From Longicatena caecimuris (GTDB taxonomy: Bacteria; Bacillota_I; Bacilli_A; Erysipelotrichales; Erysipelotrichaceae): 64,000 nt of DNA. Positions 25,775 to 34,042 of this stretch are shown here, in pieces (within the stretch, counting starts at the first letter, position 1; each line of letters begins with the position of its first letter). Below the pieces are notes generated by a model. That model saw nothing but the letters and a program-made list of their open reading frames with translations. It was not told the DNA's origin and made no database searches. Position numbers and translations under genes: made by a program. Location: contig NZ_SMBP01000005.1 of the NCBI RefSeq assembly GCF_004341945.1, positions 62,001 to 126,000 of the forward strand, read 5' to 3'.

Positions 25775-26200
25775 TGGTAGATCCTCCTTTTCTTGATGAT
25801 GGATACAACCATGTATATGAAAACTCCTTCACACTTATACCTTGGTTACGCATCATCAGTTTCTATACTTATTGTACTCTGTTTTTTTTGATTTTTCATC
25901 TTTTTTGCTAATTTTTTTAAACTATTTGTTATGTTTCTTCCTTCCTCTGCACTGATATTTCTAACATTTCTATAGCATTTCGCTATACTTTCGCTATACT
26001 TATAAAAAAAGGCGGTACTGTTTATATCAGAAAATCTTCACGATATCTCCTTTTATCTTATTTTTTTCACATAATTAGCGATTATTTTTTGAATAAGAAC
26101 CATTATTTTAGAAAATTAATGAGAATTTTCTTAATTTTTTTGAATCTACTATACATATTTAAAAAAATAAAGTAAAATCAATACATAGGAGGATCAAACT
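25775..26200. other. Intergenic region between rubrerythrin and glutamine synthetase
   Basis: A very AT-rich 426-bp gap holding two divergent leaders. The right side contains an 8-bp hairpin AGAAAATT / AATTTTCT (26110-26131) just upstream of the glnN promoter, which could be a nitrogen-control site. No ORF with a plausible SD was seen. Confidence 0.4.
26150..26178 (+). promoter_or_regulatory. Promoter of glnN
   Basis: TATACA (26150-26155), 17-bp spacer, TAAAAT (26173-26178), 22 bp before the start. The -35 is weak, suggesting an activator. Confidence 0.45.
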
Positions 26201-28291
26201 ATGACAGAAAAACACCCTTTTGATGATTTCGGTATCAATTTGTTTAGTGAAAGCGTGATGAAGGAATGTCTGCCTCATCCCATCTATACAAAATGGAAAA
26301 CAGCCACCCGTAAAGAAGATGCTTTAGATCGCAATACAGCCGATGCGATTGCCCATGCGATGAAAACCTGGGCCATGGAAAAAGGCTGTACCCATTTTAC
26401 ACATTGGTTTCAGCCTTTGACTGGTTCAACAGCAGAGAAACACGATTCTTTTATAGAACCAGGAGATCATAATCAACCCATTTCACGTTTCTCAGGAAAA
26501 TCGTTGATTAAAGGGGAAGGTGATGCTTCTAGTTTTCCAAGCGGTGGCTTGCGGGCAACCTTTGAGGCACGCGGCTATACCTATTGGGACTGCACCTCTC
26601 CAGCGTTTATCAGAGATAACGTATTATGCATTCCGACGATCTTTGTATCTTATAATGGGGAAACCTTAGATAAAAAAGCTCCCTTATTAAAGAGTGCGGA
26701 AGCCATCAGTAAACAGGCTACCCGTATCGTTAATCTGTTTAAAGATAAAGATATCAAACGGGTCAATGCCATGGTTGGCTTGGAACAGGAATACTTTTTG
26801 ATTGATAAACAGCAATATCAAAAGCGTATGGATCTTATGCATACCGGACGCACCCTGTTTGGCTCCATGCCGCCCAAAAGTATGGATATCCGCGGTCATT
26901 ATTTTGGCTCGATTCCTGAGCGCGTACAAGCGTTCATGAGTGATGTAGATAAAGAGTTATGGAAACTGGGAATCTATGCAAAAACCGAGCATAATGAAGT
27001 AGCACCGTGTCAATTTGAAATTGCCCCTTTATTTATTGATGTCAATGTCGCCATTGATCAGAATCTGATTATCATGGATGTCTTAAAGAAACAGGCTGAT
27101 CGCCATGGCTTTGCCTGCCTGTTGCATGAAAAACCATTTCAAGGTGTGAATGGCAGCGGTAAGCACAATAACTGGTCTTTGGTCACTGATGATGGACAAA
27201 ACCTGTTAGAACCCGGCGATCGCCCACATGAAAATATTCGCTTTTTGCTCTTTGTATGCGCCATTATTGAAGCTGTTGATACTTATCCGGAATTATTACG
27301 TATGGCAGCTAGCTGCTACGGCAATGATTATCGCTTAGGTGCCGATGAAGCCCCTCCAGCAGTTATTTCCATCTGTATGGGAGATGAATTAGAAATCATC
27401 TTAGAAAAGCTGCGCAAGGGTGAACATGAATTAAAGAACGAAGTAGAAACACAACCTTATGCGATTGCCAATTTGTCCTATGTGCCAAAGGATACCAGTG
27501 ATCGTAACCGTACTTCACCATTTGCCTTTACCGGCAATAAATTTGAATTCCGCATGGTTGGCAGCAGCCGCAGCGCATCCACGACAAACATCATTCTCAA
27601 TACCATTGTCGCAGATTCTTTAAGTCGCATAGCCGATGAATTGCAAAATTATAAATATATTGATGATATCCGCAAGAAATCCTTAACCATCTGCCGCAAC
27701 ATTTTACAAAAGCATCACCGCATCTTATTTAGCGGAGATGGTTACAGCGAAGAATGGTTAAAAGAAGCTGATAGACGCGGATTGCCAAACATTGCACATT
27801 ATATTGATTCCATTCAAGCATTGATTGATGATAAAGCCATTGCTATGTTTGAAAGAAATAAAGTATATAATGAATTAGAATTACAAGCCCGTGTCGATAT
27901 TTTAACAGAAGAATACCGCAAATCAGTGAAAGCAGAAGTATTGACCTTGTTGAATATTTCTAAAAAAGAAATTCTGCCGGCTTTAGTAAAAGAAATCAAA
28001 TTTTATAGTGATGCCCAGAATTCACTAGGAATAGAAAATGCTTATTATCAGCGAAAGATCAAACACCTGTTACAATTATTACATGATTTTGATGAATATT
28101 ATCACGAATTAAAGGAAAAAATGGAAAATCGCGAACAGCATCCGGAAAACCGCGCAAAAGCAAAATATCTGGATACTGTCGTATTACCTGCCATGGATGC
28201 TTTACGAACGGTCATTGACAATATTGAAGAATCAATTTCTCGTGAACATTATCCATTCCCGACGTACGACGATATGTTCATGGCAATGTAG
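26201..28291 (+). CDS. glnN: Glutamine synthetase type III
   Basis: 696 residues, the usual length of GSIII and far longer than GSI. Landmarks are the GSIII N-terminal HFTHWFQPLTG, the glutamate-binding GLEQEYFLID, HNEVAPCQFEIAP, and the ATP-binding VNGSGKHNNWSL, with RNRTSPFAFTGNKFEFR. The C-terminal 170 residues are the GSIII-specific helical extension. It assimilates ammonium into glutamine in the cytosol. AGGAGG precedes the ATG. Monocistronic, with a terminator at 28320. Confidence 0.95.
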   Translation: MTEKHPFDDFGINLFSESVMKECLPHPIYTKWKTATRKEDALDRNTADAIAHAMKTWAMEKGCTHFTHWFQPLTGSTAEKHDSFIEPGDHNQPISRFSGKSLIKGEGDASSFPSGGLRATFEARGYTYWDCTSPAFIRDNVLCIPTIFVSYNGETLDKKAPLLKSAEAISKQATRIVNLFKDKDIKRVNAMVGLEQEYFLIDKQQYQKRMDLMHTGRTLFGSMPPKSMDIRGHYFGSIPERVQAFMSDVDKELWKLGIYAKTEHNEVAPCQFEIAPLFIDVNVAIDQNLIIMDVLKKQADRHGFACLLHEKPFQGVNGSGKHNNWSLVTDDGQNLLEPGDRPHENIRFLLFVCAIIEAVDTYPELLRMAASCYGNDYRLGADEAPPAVISICMGDELEIILEKLRKGEHELKNEVETQPYAIANLSYVPKDTSDRNRTSPFAFTGNKFEFRMVGSSRSASTTNIILNTIVADSLSRIADELQNYKYIDDIRKKSLTICRNILQKHHRILFSGDGYSEEWLKEADRRGLPNIAHYIDSIQALIDDKAIAMFERNKVYNELELQARVDILTEEYRKSVKAEVLTLLNISKKEILPALVKEIKFYSDAQNSLGIENAYYQRKIKHLLQLLHDFDEYYHELKEKMENREQHPENRAKAKYLDTVVLPAMDALRTVIDNIEESISREHYPFPTYDDMFMAM

Positions 28292-28319
28292 AACATTTCC
28301 TCAGAATTGAAAGAATGTT

Positions 28320-28362
28320 AAGGAAAGTCAGAAGGACGACGTCTATCTGGGTTTCCTTTTCT
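28320..28362 (+). terminator. Terminator of glnN
   Basis: Outer stem AAGGAAA / TTTCCTT with an inner CAGA/TCTG pair, followed by TTTTCTTTT. Confidence 0.65.
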
Positions 28363-28444
28363 TTTCCCTTTTCATTCGCAAACTTTCATAGATTGAAAGA
28401 AACTTTGAAGTTAACTATCATAAAGCAGGATCCTTTCCAAAAAC

Positions 28445-28474
28445 CTTGTAAAATATAACAGAAACTATTTATAA
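28445..28474 (+). promoter_or_regulatory. Orphan plus-strand promoter-like sequence
   Basis: TTGTAA (28445-28450), 18-bp spacer, TATAAT (28469-28474). No plus-strand gene follows; it points at the 3' end of the Spo0A-like gene. Confidence 0.35.
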
Positions 28475-28561
28475 TAAATGCATACTCCTTCTAGCAATTC
28501 ATGTAAATTACGTGCAGAACAATCGTTTCCATCTTACGCTACAATACCTGAAACAATTACG

Positions 28562-28595
28562 AAAAAAAAGCAGTACACCATTTCGATATACTGCT
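28562..28595 (-). terminator. Terminator of the Spo0A-like gene
   Basis: Minus strand stem AGCAGTA / TACTGCT followed by eight T residues. Confidence 0.7.
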
Positions 28596-28616
28596 ATTGG
28601 TCTTTGCCTCGTTGTT

Positions 28617-28982
28617 CTACATATGCTCGATGTTCAAGTAGTCCACGATAAGAGCTATGAACTCCTTGTTTGTTGGACGTACTTTACGGCCGTCAACCGT
28701 ATTATGAAAGATGCACATAATCTCATCCATATCACCGCGCAGCCATGTGATTTCAATAGCAACACGAATCGTACGCTCCACACTTTGAATCGATGTATGA
28801 TGACGCTTTGCGACGAGTGCGTATACATCATTGATGATATGGTTTAATCTTGTGATATCTTGATACACTAGAATAATGGCATCTCTTACATAATAAAAGC
28901 CCTTGATATGAGCAGGCATACCAATATCATGTAAAATATCGGTAACTTCTTTGATTAATATCTTCTTTGTTTTTATGACCAT
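28617..28982 (-). CDS. Stand-alone Spo0A C-terminal DNA-binding domain protein
   Basis: A 121-residue protein that matches the Spo0A effector domain from end to end: VTDILHDIGMPAHIKGFYYVRDAI, then SIQSVERTIRVAIEITWLRG (recognition region; Spo0A has SRVERAIRHAIEVAW) and RPTNKEFIALIVDYL. The N-terminal receiver domain with its phosphorylated aspartate is absent, and no receiver gene lies upstream. Spo0A-C alone binds 0A boxes constitutively, so this could compete with or modify Spo0A. Start ATG at 28982. Preceded by a long gene-poor region; GlnN converges on it. Confidence 0.88.
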   Translation of the reverse strand: MVIKTKKILIKEVTDILHDIGMPAHIKGFYYVRDAIILVYQDITRLNHIINDVYALVAKRHHTSIQSVERTIRVAIEITWLRGDMDEIMCIFHNTVDGRKVRPTNKEFIALIVDYLNIEHM

Positions 28983-29525
28983 CCTATAAATCCCCCTTTG
29001 TTGAAAGGCAAAGACCGCTTTAACTTTAATTATTCTGAGCAGATAAATAAAGTCGATTTGTAGCGATTTTTATTTTTTTGGGAAAAATACCGATAAGAAT
29101 TAACTATGAAAAAACAACCTTTTTTCATTTCAGTTATAGAATAAAAAAAAGGAAATGGAGCAATATTCGAATAAGAGCACAATAAAAGCGATTCATAAGT
29201 AAAAATGCATAAAAAAGATATCCAAATTGACTGTCAAACAAGTGTCCTTTATAAAATTTGCACATTTTCCATCTTATCGATAAAATAAGAAGCCATTTAT
29301 TTTTTATATGCTTTAGATTACAAATACCGTTCAAAAATTCACCAATAGCCAATTTTTTTAAATCATCATATGATTATCATCCTGTTAAACAACCAGCAAA
29401 CAAACCTTTTCTTGCTTTTTTTATTTTCCTGTGAAAAATTAACAGACTCTTAACAATACTTATATTGTAGGAACTTAAAAAGTCCATTATACTTTTACTG
29501 GATGTAAACAGGAGGTTAAAATTCC
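28983..29525. other. Intergenic region with Pho-box promoter, otherwise empty
   Basis: 543 bp without a convincing gene. It contains the leader of the Spo0A-like gene, a 9-bp A/T hairpin at 29106-29128, and at the right end the promoter of the phosphate transporter. A 72-codon minus-strand frame at 29134-29352 starts with TTG, has no SD and is AT-driven. Confidence 0.5.
29439..29466 (+). promoter_or_regulatory. Pho-box-like direct repeats and promoter of the Na/Pi cotransporter
   Basis: TTAACA at 29439-29444 and again at 29450-29455, an 11-bp period, which is the spacing of PhoP half-sites in Bacillus. The first copy also serves as a -35 16 bp before TATATT (29461-29466). Only two half-sites are clear. 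Confidence 0.55.
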
Positions 29526-31202
29526 ATGACTTTTAACAATTTACTCGCCTTATTAGGCGGTTTAGCTTTATTCCTTTATGGAATGCATATGATGAGTGCC
29601 GGTTTAGAACAAGCTGCCGGTGATCGCATGAAAGCAATACTGGAAAAGCTCACCAGTAACCCTTTCTTAGGCGTTATCGTAGGCGCTGTCATTACAGCCA
29701 TCATTCAAAGTTCTTCTGCAACTACGGTAATGGTTGTCGGCTTTGTGAACTCACAGTTAATGACATTAAATCAGGCTGTCTGGATTATTATGGGTGCCAA
29801 TATCGGTACGACGATTACCGGACAATTAATTGCCTTAGATGCCAGTAAGATTGCCCCTTTGGTGGCAATACTCGGTGTTGTGATGGTTACGTTTATGAAA
29901 AACAAAAAGGTCAATGCTTTTGGGGAAATACTGGCAGGCCTTGGGATTCTTTTTATCGGTATGGATATGATGAAAAATGCGATGGTCCCTTTACAACAAT
30001 CCGAAGCGTTCATTCATGCCATGACAACGATTTCCAATCCTGTCTTAGCAATTCTGTTAGGTGCCGGTTTTACTGCCTTGATCCAAAGCTCCAGCGCATC
30101 GGTTGGTATCCTACAAGCATTGGCAATCAGTGGATTGATTCCTTTAAGCTCTGCAATTTATATTATCTTTGGACAAAATATCGGTACCTGTATTACCGCT
30201 GTATTGGCATCTCTTGGCGCAAATCGCAATGCCAAACGTACCACGATCATTCATTTATCCTTTAATATCATCGGAACAATCGTCTTTTTGATCTTTGTTC
30301 ATCTTGTGCCGTTTGTAAGTTGGATGGAAACCATTACTTCCAATCCAGCTGCTCAAATAGCCAATACGCATACCGCATTTAATATTGTCACCACCTTATT
30401 ATTGTTGCCATTTGGTAATAAGCTCGCAAAACTGGCTCAACTCATTCTGCCGATAAAACCAGAGGAAATAGAAGATGCCGGCTACAACATTCCATTGACT
30501 TTTATCGATGAAGACAACATCGGTAGTGTCCCTATCGCGATTTCTTCCTTACGTAAAGAAGCCTTAGCCATGTTAAAGCTGACAGAAACCAATTTGCAGG
30601 AAAGTATGCAGGCTTTATATGGAGAGCCATTTAAACTAGATAAAATCAACAAACGAGAAAAACGCATAGATTTCATTAATTATGAAATCACCAACTACAT
30701 GTCAAAGGTCAGTTCCTTAAAAATGAACGAAAGCGATTCTACCACCTGTAATGCTTTATATAAATGCTTTGCTGACATTGAACGTATTGGCGATCATGCC
30801 ATCAATATCATTCAATATGCCATAGATGGCAGCGAATATAAACTCAGCAGCAGTGAATGGATCAAGGATGAAATAAAACAACTTGAAGAGCTGTTAGAAA
30901 AAAGCTTCGCTCTTTTGTTTACCTATCGTTTAGATTCACAAAATGATTGTTACGAAAAGATTGAACGTATTGAAGATCGTATTGATGAGTTAACCGCAAA
31001 TTATCGTCAAAAACAAATCGAACGTTTATATGAAGAGAAAATCAATGCGAAAGATTGTGTCATCTATTCGGAAATCATGACGGATATTGAACGTGTTAGT
31101 GATCATATCATGAACATCATCCAAGAATGCAAGCGTTGCAACTTCACATTGAGTGATGAATTATTTGAAAGTGGTATTGCTGCCTTAAATCCAGCGTCTT
31201 AA
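29526..31202 (+). CDS. Na/Pi cotransporter family protein with PhoU-like tail
   Basis: A 558-residue protein. The membrane part (1-310) has the inverted repeat marked by two QSSSA motifs (AIIQSSSATTVMVVG and ALIQSSSASVGIL) and MGANIGTTITG / FGQNIGTCITA. The last 220 residues are PhoU-like helices with ERIGDHAINI and ERVSDHIMNI metal motifs. It imports phosphate with sodium. SD AGGAGG lies before the ATG; the promoter carries Pho-box-like repeats, so induction at low phosphate is likely. Confidence 0.92.
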   Translation: MTFNNLLALLGGLALFLYGMHMMSAGLEQAAGDRMKAILEKLTSNPFLGVIVGAVITAIIQSSSATTVMVVGFVNSQLMTLNQAVWIIMGANIGTTITGQLIALDASKIAPLVAILGVVMVTFMKNKKVNAFGEILAGLGILFIGMDMMKNAMVPLQQSEAFIHAMTTISNPVLAILLGAGFTALIQSSSASVGILQALAISGLIPLSSAIYIIFGQNIGTCITAVLASLGANRNAKRTTIIHLSFNIIGTIVFLIFVHLVPFVSWMETITSNPAAQIANTHTAFNIVTTLLLLPFGNKLAKLAQLILPIKPEEIEDAGYNIPLTFIDEDNIGSVPIAISSLRKEALAMLKLTETNLQESMQALYGEPFKLDKINKREKRIDFINYEITNYMSKVSSLKMNESDSTTCNALYKCFADIERIGDHAINIIQYAIDGSEYKLSSSEWIKDEIKQLEELLEKSFALLFTYRLDSQNDCYEKIERIEDRIDELTANYRQKQIERLYEEKINAKDCVIYSEIMTDIERVSDHIMNIIQECKRCNFTLSDELFESGIAALNPAS

Positions 31203-31203
31203 G

Positions 31204-31227
31204 AAAGGACATTACGTCCTTTTTTAT
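31204..31227 (+). terminator. Terminator of the Na/Pi cotransporter
   Basis: Stem AAAGGAC / GTCCTTT immediately after the stop codon, followed by TTTATTT. Confidence 0.8.
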
Positions 31228-31318
31228 TTGGGATAAGCGTCATGCGAAGCTTACAAAAAAACGATAACACGCACTGTTGCTGTCTCATACAATTTGAAGC
31301 AGCAAAGGAAAGCAAACC

Positions 31319-31347
31319 TTGGTTATTTTTTCTAAAAGCTTTATAAT
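31319..31347 (+). promoter_or_regulatory. Promoter of the GNAT-DUF89 operon
   Basis: TTGGTT (31319-31324), 17-bp spacer, TATAAT (31342-31347), about 20 bp before the SD. Confidence 0.65.
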
Positions 31348-31367
31348 AGAACAAAGGAGGTATGCAT

Positions 31368-31799
31368 ATGCCATGTCGTTTTATTAATATTTCCAATGAT
31401 CTAAAAGCCATTACGAAACTTATTCAGAAGGAATTGGGTTATGGGGCAATGAATGAAGAAGATGTCTTGATTCAGCTGAAAGCCATGGAAAAAAGCGATC
31501 AGTATCAAAGCATCGTCTTTGAAAAAGATGGTGAAGTGCTTGGCTTTGCAGGATTGGCATATCTTTATGCATATGAAACCAAAGGACAATACGCAAGATT
31601 AATTGCTCTGGCTGTACGCGAGGACAAGCAGCATACCGGTATCGGAAGCAGCCTTTTAGCCTATGCGCAAACGTGTGCCAAAGCACATGCGGCTAGTGAT
31701 ATTGCCATCAGCAGTGGTTTATGCAGACAGCAAGCACATACCTTTTATGAACAAAAAGGCTATAAGAAAAAAGGATATACATTTACAAAACAATTATAA
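31368..31799 (+). CDS. GNAT family N-acetyltransferase
   Basis: A 143-residue GNAT domain. The acetyl-CoA loop reads REDKQHTGIGSSLLAYA (Q/R-x-x-G-I-G pattern with H), and ISSGLCRQQAHTFYEQKGYKKKG is the usual C-terminal motif. The ATG at 31362 is too close to AAAGGAGG; the ATG at 31368, seven bases away, is preferred. The substrate is unknown. The DUF89 gene follows after 14 bp, so the two are probably cotranscribed. Confidence 0.82.
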   Translation: MPCRFINISNDLKAITKLIQKELGYGAMNEEDVLIQLKAMEKSDQYQSIVFEKDGEVLGFAGLAYLYAYETKGQYARLIALAVREDKQHTGIGSSLLAYAQTCAKAHAASDIAISSGLCRQQAHTFYEQKGYKKKGYTFTKQL

Positions 31800-31813
31800 A
31801 GGAGTTGATGAGC

Positions 31814-32698
31814 ATGGAAATGAATGCCCGCTGTATTGCTTGTTTAATTAAAAAACAGGATGAAAAAATACGAAAAGAAAACGATGAAAAAAAGAAGCTT
31901 TCTTATATGAAAGAAGTTTTGCATATCTTAGGAAACAGCAAGGATGAAGAAACCATGCCTTGGCTGTCTAATCAAATCGATGCTTTATATGCTAAAACCT
32001 TTCCACATGCTGTATTGCCCTATGCCGCCATCAAAAAACATTATAATGAAATGATGTGTGCGATGGAAGCGGATATCCGCAAACAGATACAGTGCAAAGA
32101 AGATGCACTTGCATATGCCATCCAATTGGCAAGAGTCGGCAATTATATTGACTTCGGTGCTTTGGATGAGGTTGATGCGAATTTCTTTTTAGATTTATTA
32201 GCAAAAGCCGATGAAGATGTGTTGGATTCCCAGAAATATGCCGCATTAAAACAAGATTTAGCAAATGCCCAGCGTCTTTTATATATTTGTGATAATTGTG
32301 GTGAGATTTTGCTTGATAAATTACTCATTGAACAATTGCAATTCCAATATCCTCACCTTAGCATCACCGCGATGGTACGTGGGGGTGAGGTCATTAACGA
32401 TGCCACGATGATAGATGCACAGGATGTTCATCTGCAAAGTATCTGTCATGTGATTGATAATGGTATCGCCATGGCCGGTACGGATATTCGTCATATCAGT
32501 CAACAAGCCTTCCAGGCCATTCAGGATGCAGATATCATCCTTGCTAAAGGACAGGCAAATTTTGAAACCTTATGTGGTAATGGATTGCCTGTCTATTACT
32601 TGTTACTATGTAAATGTGATTTATTCGCAGAACGCTTTTCCTTACCTAAATATAAAGGCGTATTATTCCATGAGGATTCACCTTCTACATCACAATAA
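31814..32698 (+). CDS. DUF89 (ARMT1-like) damage-control phosphatase family protein
   Basis: A 294-residue DUF89 protein. It has the N-terminal CIACL CxxC, the metal-binding YICDNCGEILLDKLL, MVRGGEVINDATMID and LAKGQANFETL, in the order seen in metal-dependent DUF89 phosphatases that dephosphorylate damaged or excess phosphometabolites. The bacterial substrate is not known. Several starts are possible; the ATG at 31814, nine bases behind GGAG, is best. Runs behind the GNAT gene and ends at a clear terminator. Confidence 0.85.
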   Translation: MEMNARCIACLIKKQDEKIRKENDEKKKLSYMKEVLHILGNSKDEETMPWLSNQIDALYAKTFPHAVLPYAAIKKHYNEMMCAMEADIRKQIQCKEDALAYAIQLARVGNYIDFGALDEVDANFFLDLLAKADEDVLDSQKYAALKQDLANAQRLLYICDNCGEILLDKLLIEQLQFQYPHLSITAMVRGGEVINDATMIDAQDVHLQSICHVIDNGIAMAGTDIRHISQQAFQAIQDADIILAKGQANFETLCGNGLPVYYLLLCKCDLFAERFSLPKYKGVLFHEDSPSTSQ

Positions 32699-32706
32699 GC
32701 CAAAAG

Positions 32707-32757
32707 AGAAGAACAGCCGACAAGATCTATTTGATCATTATGCGACTGTTCTTTTTA
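32707..32757. terminator. Bidirectional terminator between DUF89 and AI-2E-type genes
   Basis: Stem AAGAACAG (32709-32716) / CTGTTCTT (32746-32753), with a T run after the second arm. Confidence 0.7.
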
Positions 32758-32765
32758 AGTATTCT

Positions 32766-33977
32766 TTATTCATCATCACGAATAATTTCTTCAAATTCCT
32801 CTTCTTTTTGTTTAGCATCCTTTTGGGCCTGAAAGCTTAGTTGTTCCAAAGACAGTTTTTTCTGTTTTAAACGATAATTCACAAATTCACGAACGGCAGC
32901 ATAGATAACAGCAAAGCAAGGAACTCCGATAAACATACCGATGATTCCAAATAAACCTCCCCCTACACATACCGAGAATAAGATTCCAATACTTGGTAAA
33001 CCAAGTTTATCACCTAAGATCAAAGGTCCTAAAATATTGCCATCAAATTGTTGTAATACGAAGATGAATAAAGCGAAATATAAAGCTGTGATCGGATGAA
33101 TGATAAAAAGGATCACAATGCCCGGCACAGCTCCAATGAAAGGACCGAATACCGGTATCATATTCGTAACACCGACGAATACAGACAATAATAAAGCGTA
33201 TGGGAACTGAAAAATTAATGAACCAATATAACACAAGATGCCGATAATCAAAGAATCAATTGCCTTTCCTACGATGAAGTTATTAAAAATATCCCCGCTG
33301 GCAAGTGTCATACGATGCAAATATTCCGCTATTTCTATTGGGAATAAGGCATAATTGATACGTTTTGCATATCCCATTAAACGTTCCTTATCAATCAGCA
33401 TATACAAACCAGACATAATGCCTAACACGATGTCCAATAAGGTCGAACCAAATTGATATGTATACTTTAACATTTTTGGTACTGCATCCGTGACAAACTC
33501 TGTCATTCTGGTCAGCAGATTATTTTGTGACAGCATCTTTGTGATTTCCTCTGCCGCAATTCCATTTTCTTCGATAAAATCATTGATAAACTCCTGCGTA
33601 TCTTCCATATAGCCAGGAAAAGCCTTTACTAAAGATAAGATGCTCTCCATCAATTGCGGAATCAGCATTGCCAAGAACGCCCCAACAATGATAATGCCTA
33701 ATAAGACAGCCAGGATTGCCGCAATATTGCGTCGATGCTCTTTTTTCAGCGGTAATTTTCCTAATAACTTATACTCAATAAATTCCATCGGTTTATTTAA
33801 CAAAAAGGCAATAGCAAATCCCAGAATAAAAGGTGTTGTTAAAGAACAAATACTTTTTATGCCATTCCATAAAAGTGAAAACTTATCGAATGCGAAAAAA
33901 ATGGTAATGCCTGCGGCAATGACAATAATGGCCATCCACATCTTCTTGCGCATTTCTTGTGTTATTTTAATTTTCAT
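32766..33977 (-). CDS. AI-2E family transporter (YtvI/PerM-like)
   Basis: A 403-residue membrane protein with about eight helices and a long extracytoplasmic middle region. FIVGKAIDSLIIGILCYIG, FVGVTNMIPVFGPFIGAVPG and QQFDGNILGPLILGDKLGL are family hallmarks. Members export autoinducer-2 or act as Na+(Li+)/H+ antiporters; which applies here cannot be told. The C-terminal tail is acidic (KEEEFEEIIRDDE). Monocistronic. Confidence 0.85.
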   Translation of the reverse strand: MKIKITQEMRKKMWMAIIVIAAGITIFFAFDKFSLLWNGIKSICSLTTPFILGFAIAFLLNKPMEFIEYKLLGKLPLKKEHRRNIAAILAVLLGIIIVGAFLAMLIPQLMESILSLVKAFPGYMEDTQEFINDFIEENGIAAEEITKMLSQNNLLTRMTEFVTDAVPKMLKYTYQFGSTLLDIVLGIMSGLYMLIDKERLMGYAKRINYALFPIEIAEYLHRMTLASGDIFNNFIVGKAIDSLIIGILCYIGSLIFQFPYALLLSVFVGVTNMIPVFGPFIGAVPGIVILFIIHPITALYFALFIFVLQQFDGNILGPLILGDKLGLPSIGILFSVCVGGGLFGIIGMFIGVPCFAVIYAAVREFVNYRLKQKKLSLEQLSFQAQKDAKQKEEEFEEIIRDDE

Positions 33978-34042
33978 ACAGTCCCTCCATCCCTTTTATT
34001 TTAGCATAGAACTTTGTGAAGAAATCTTAAATTTTTGAAAGA

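Noticed and set aside
28512-28847. 111-codon plus-strand ORF
   Set aside because: Its second half is antisense to the well-supported Spo0A-like gene and it has no SD.
29134-29352. 72-codon minus-strand ORF
   Set aside because: TTG start, no ribosome-binding site, low-complexity hydrophobic product explained by AT richness.
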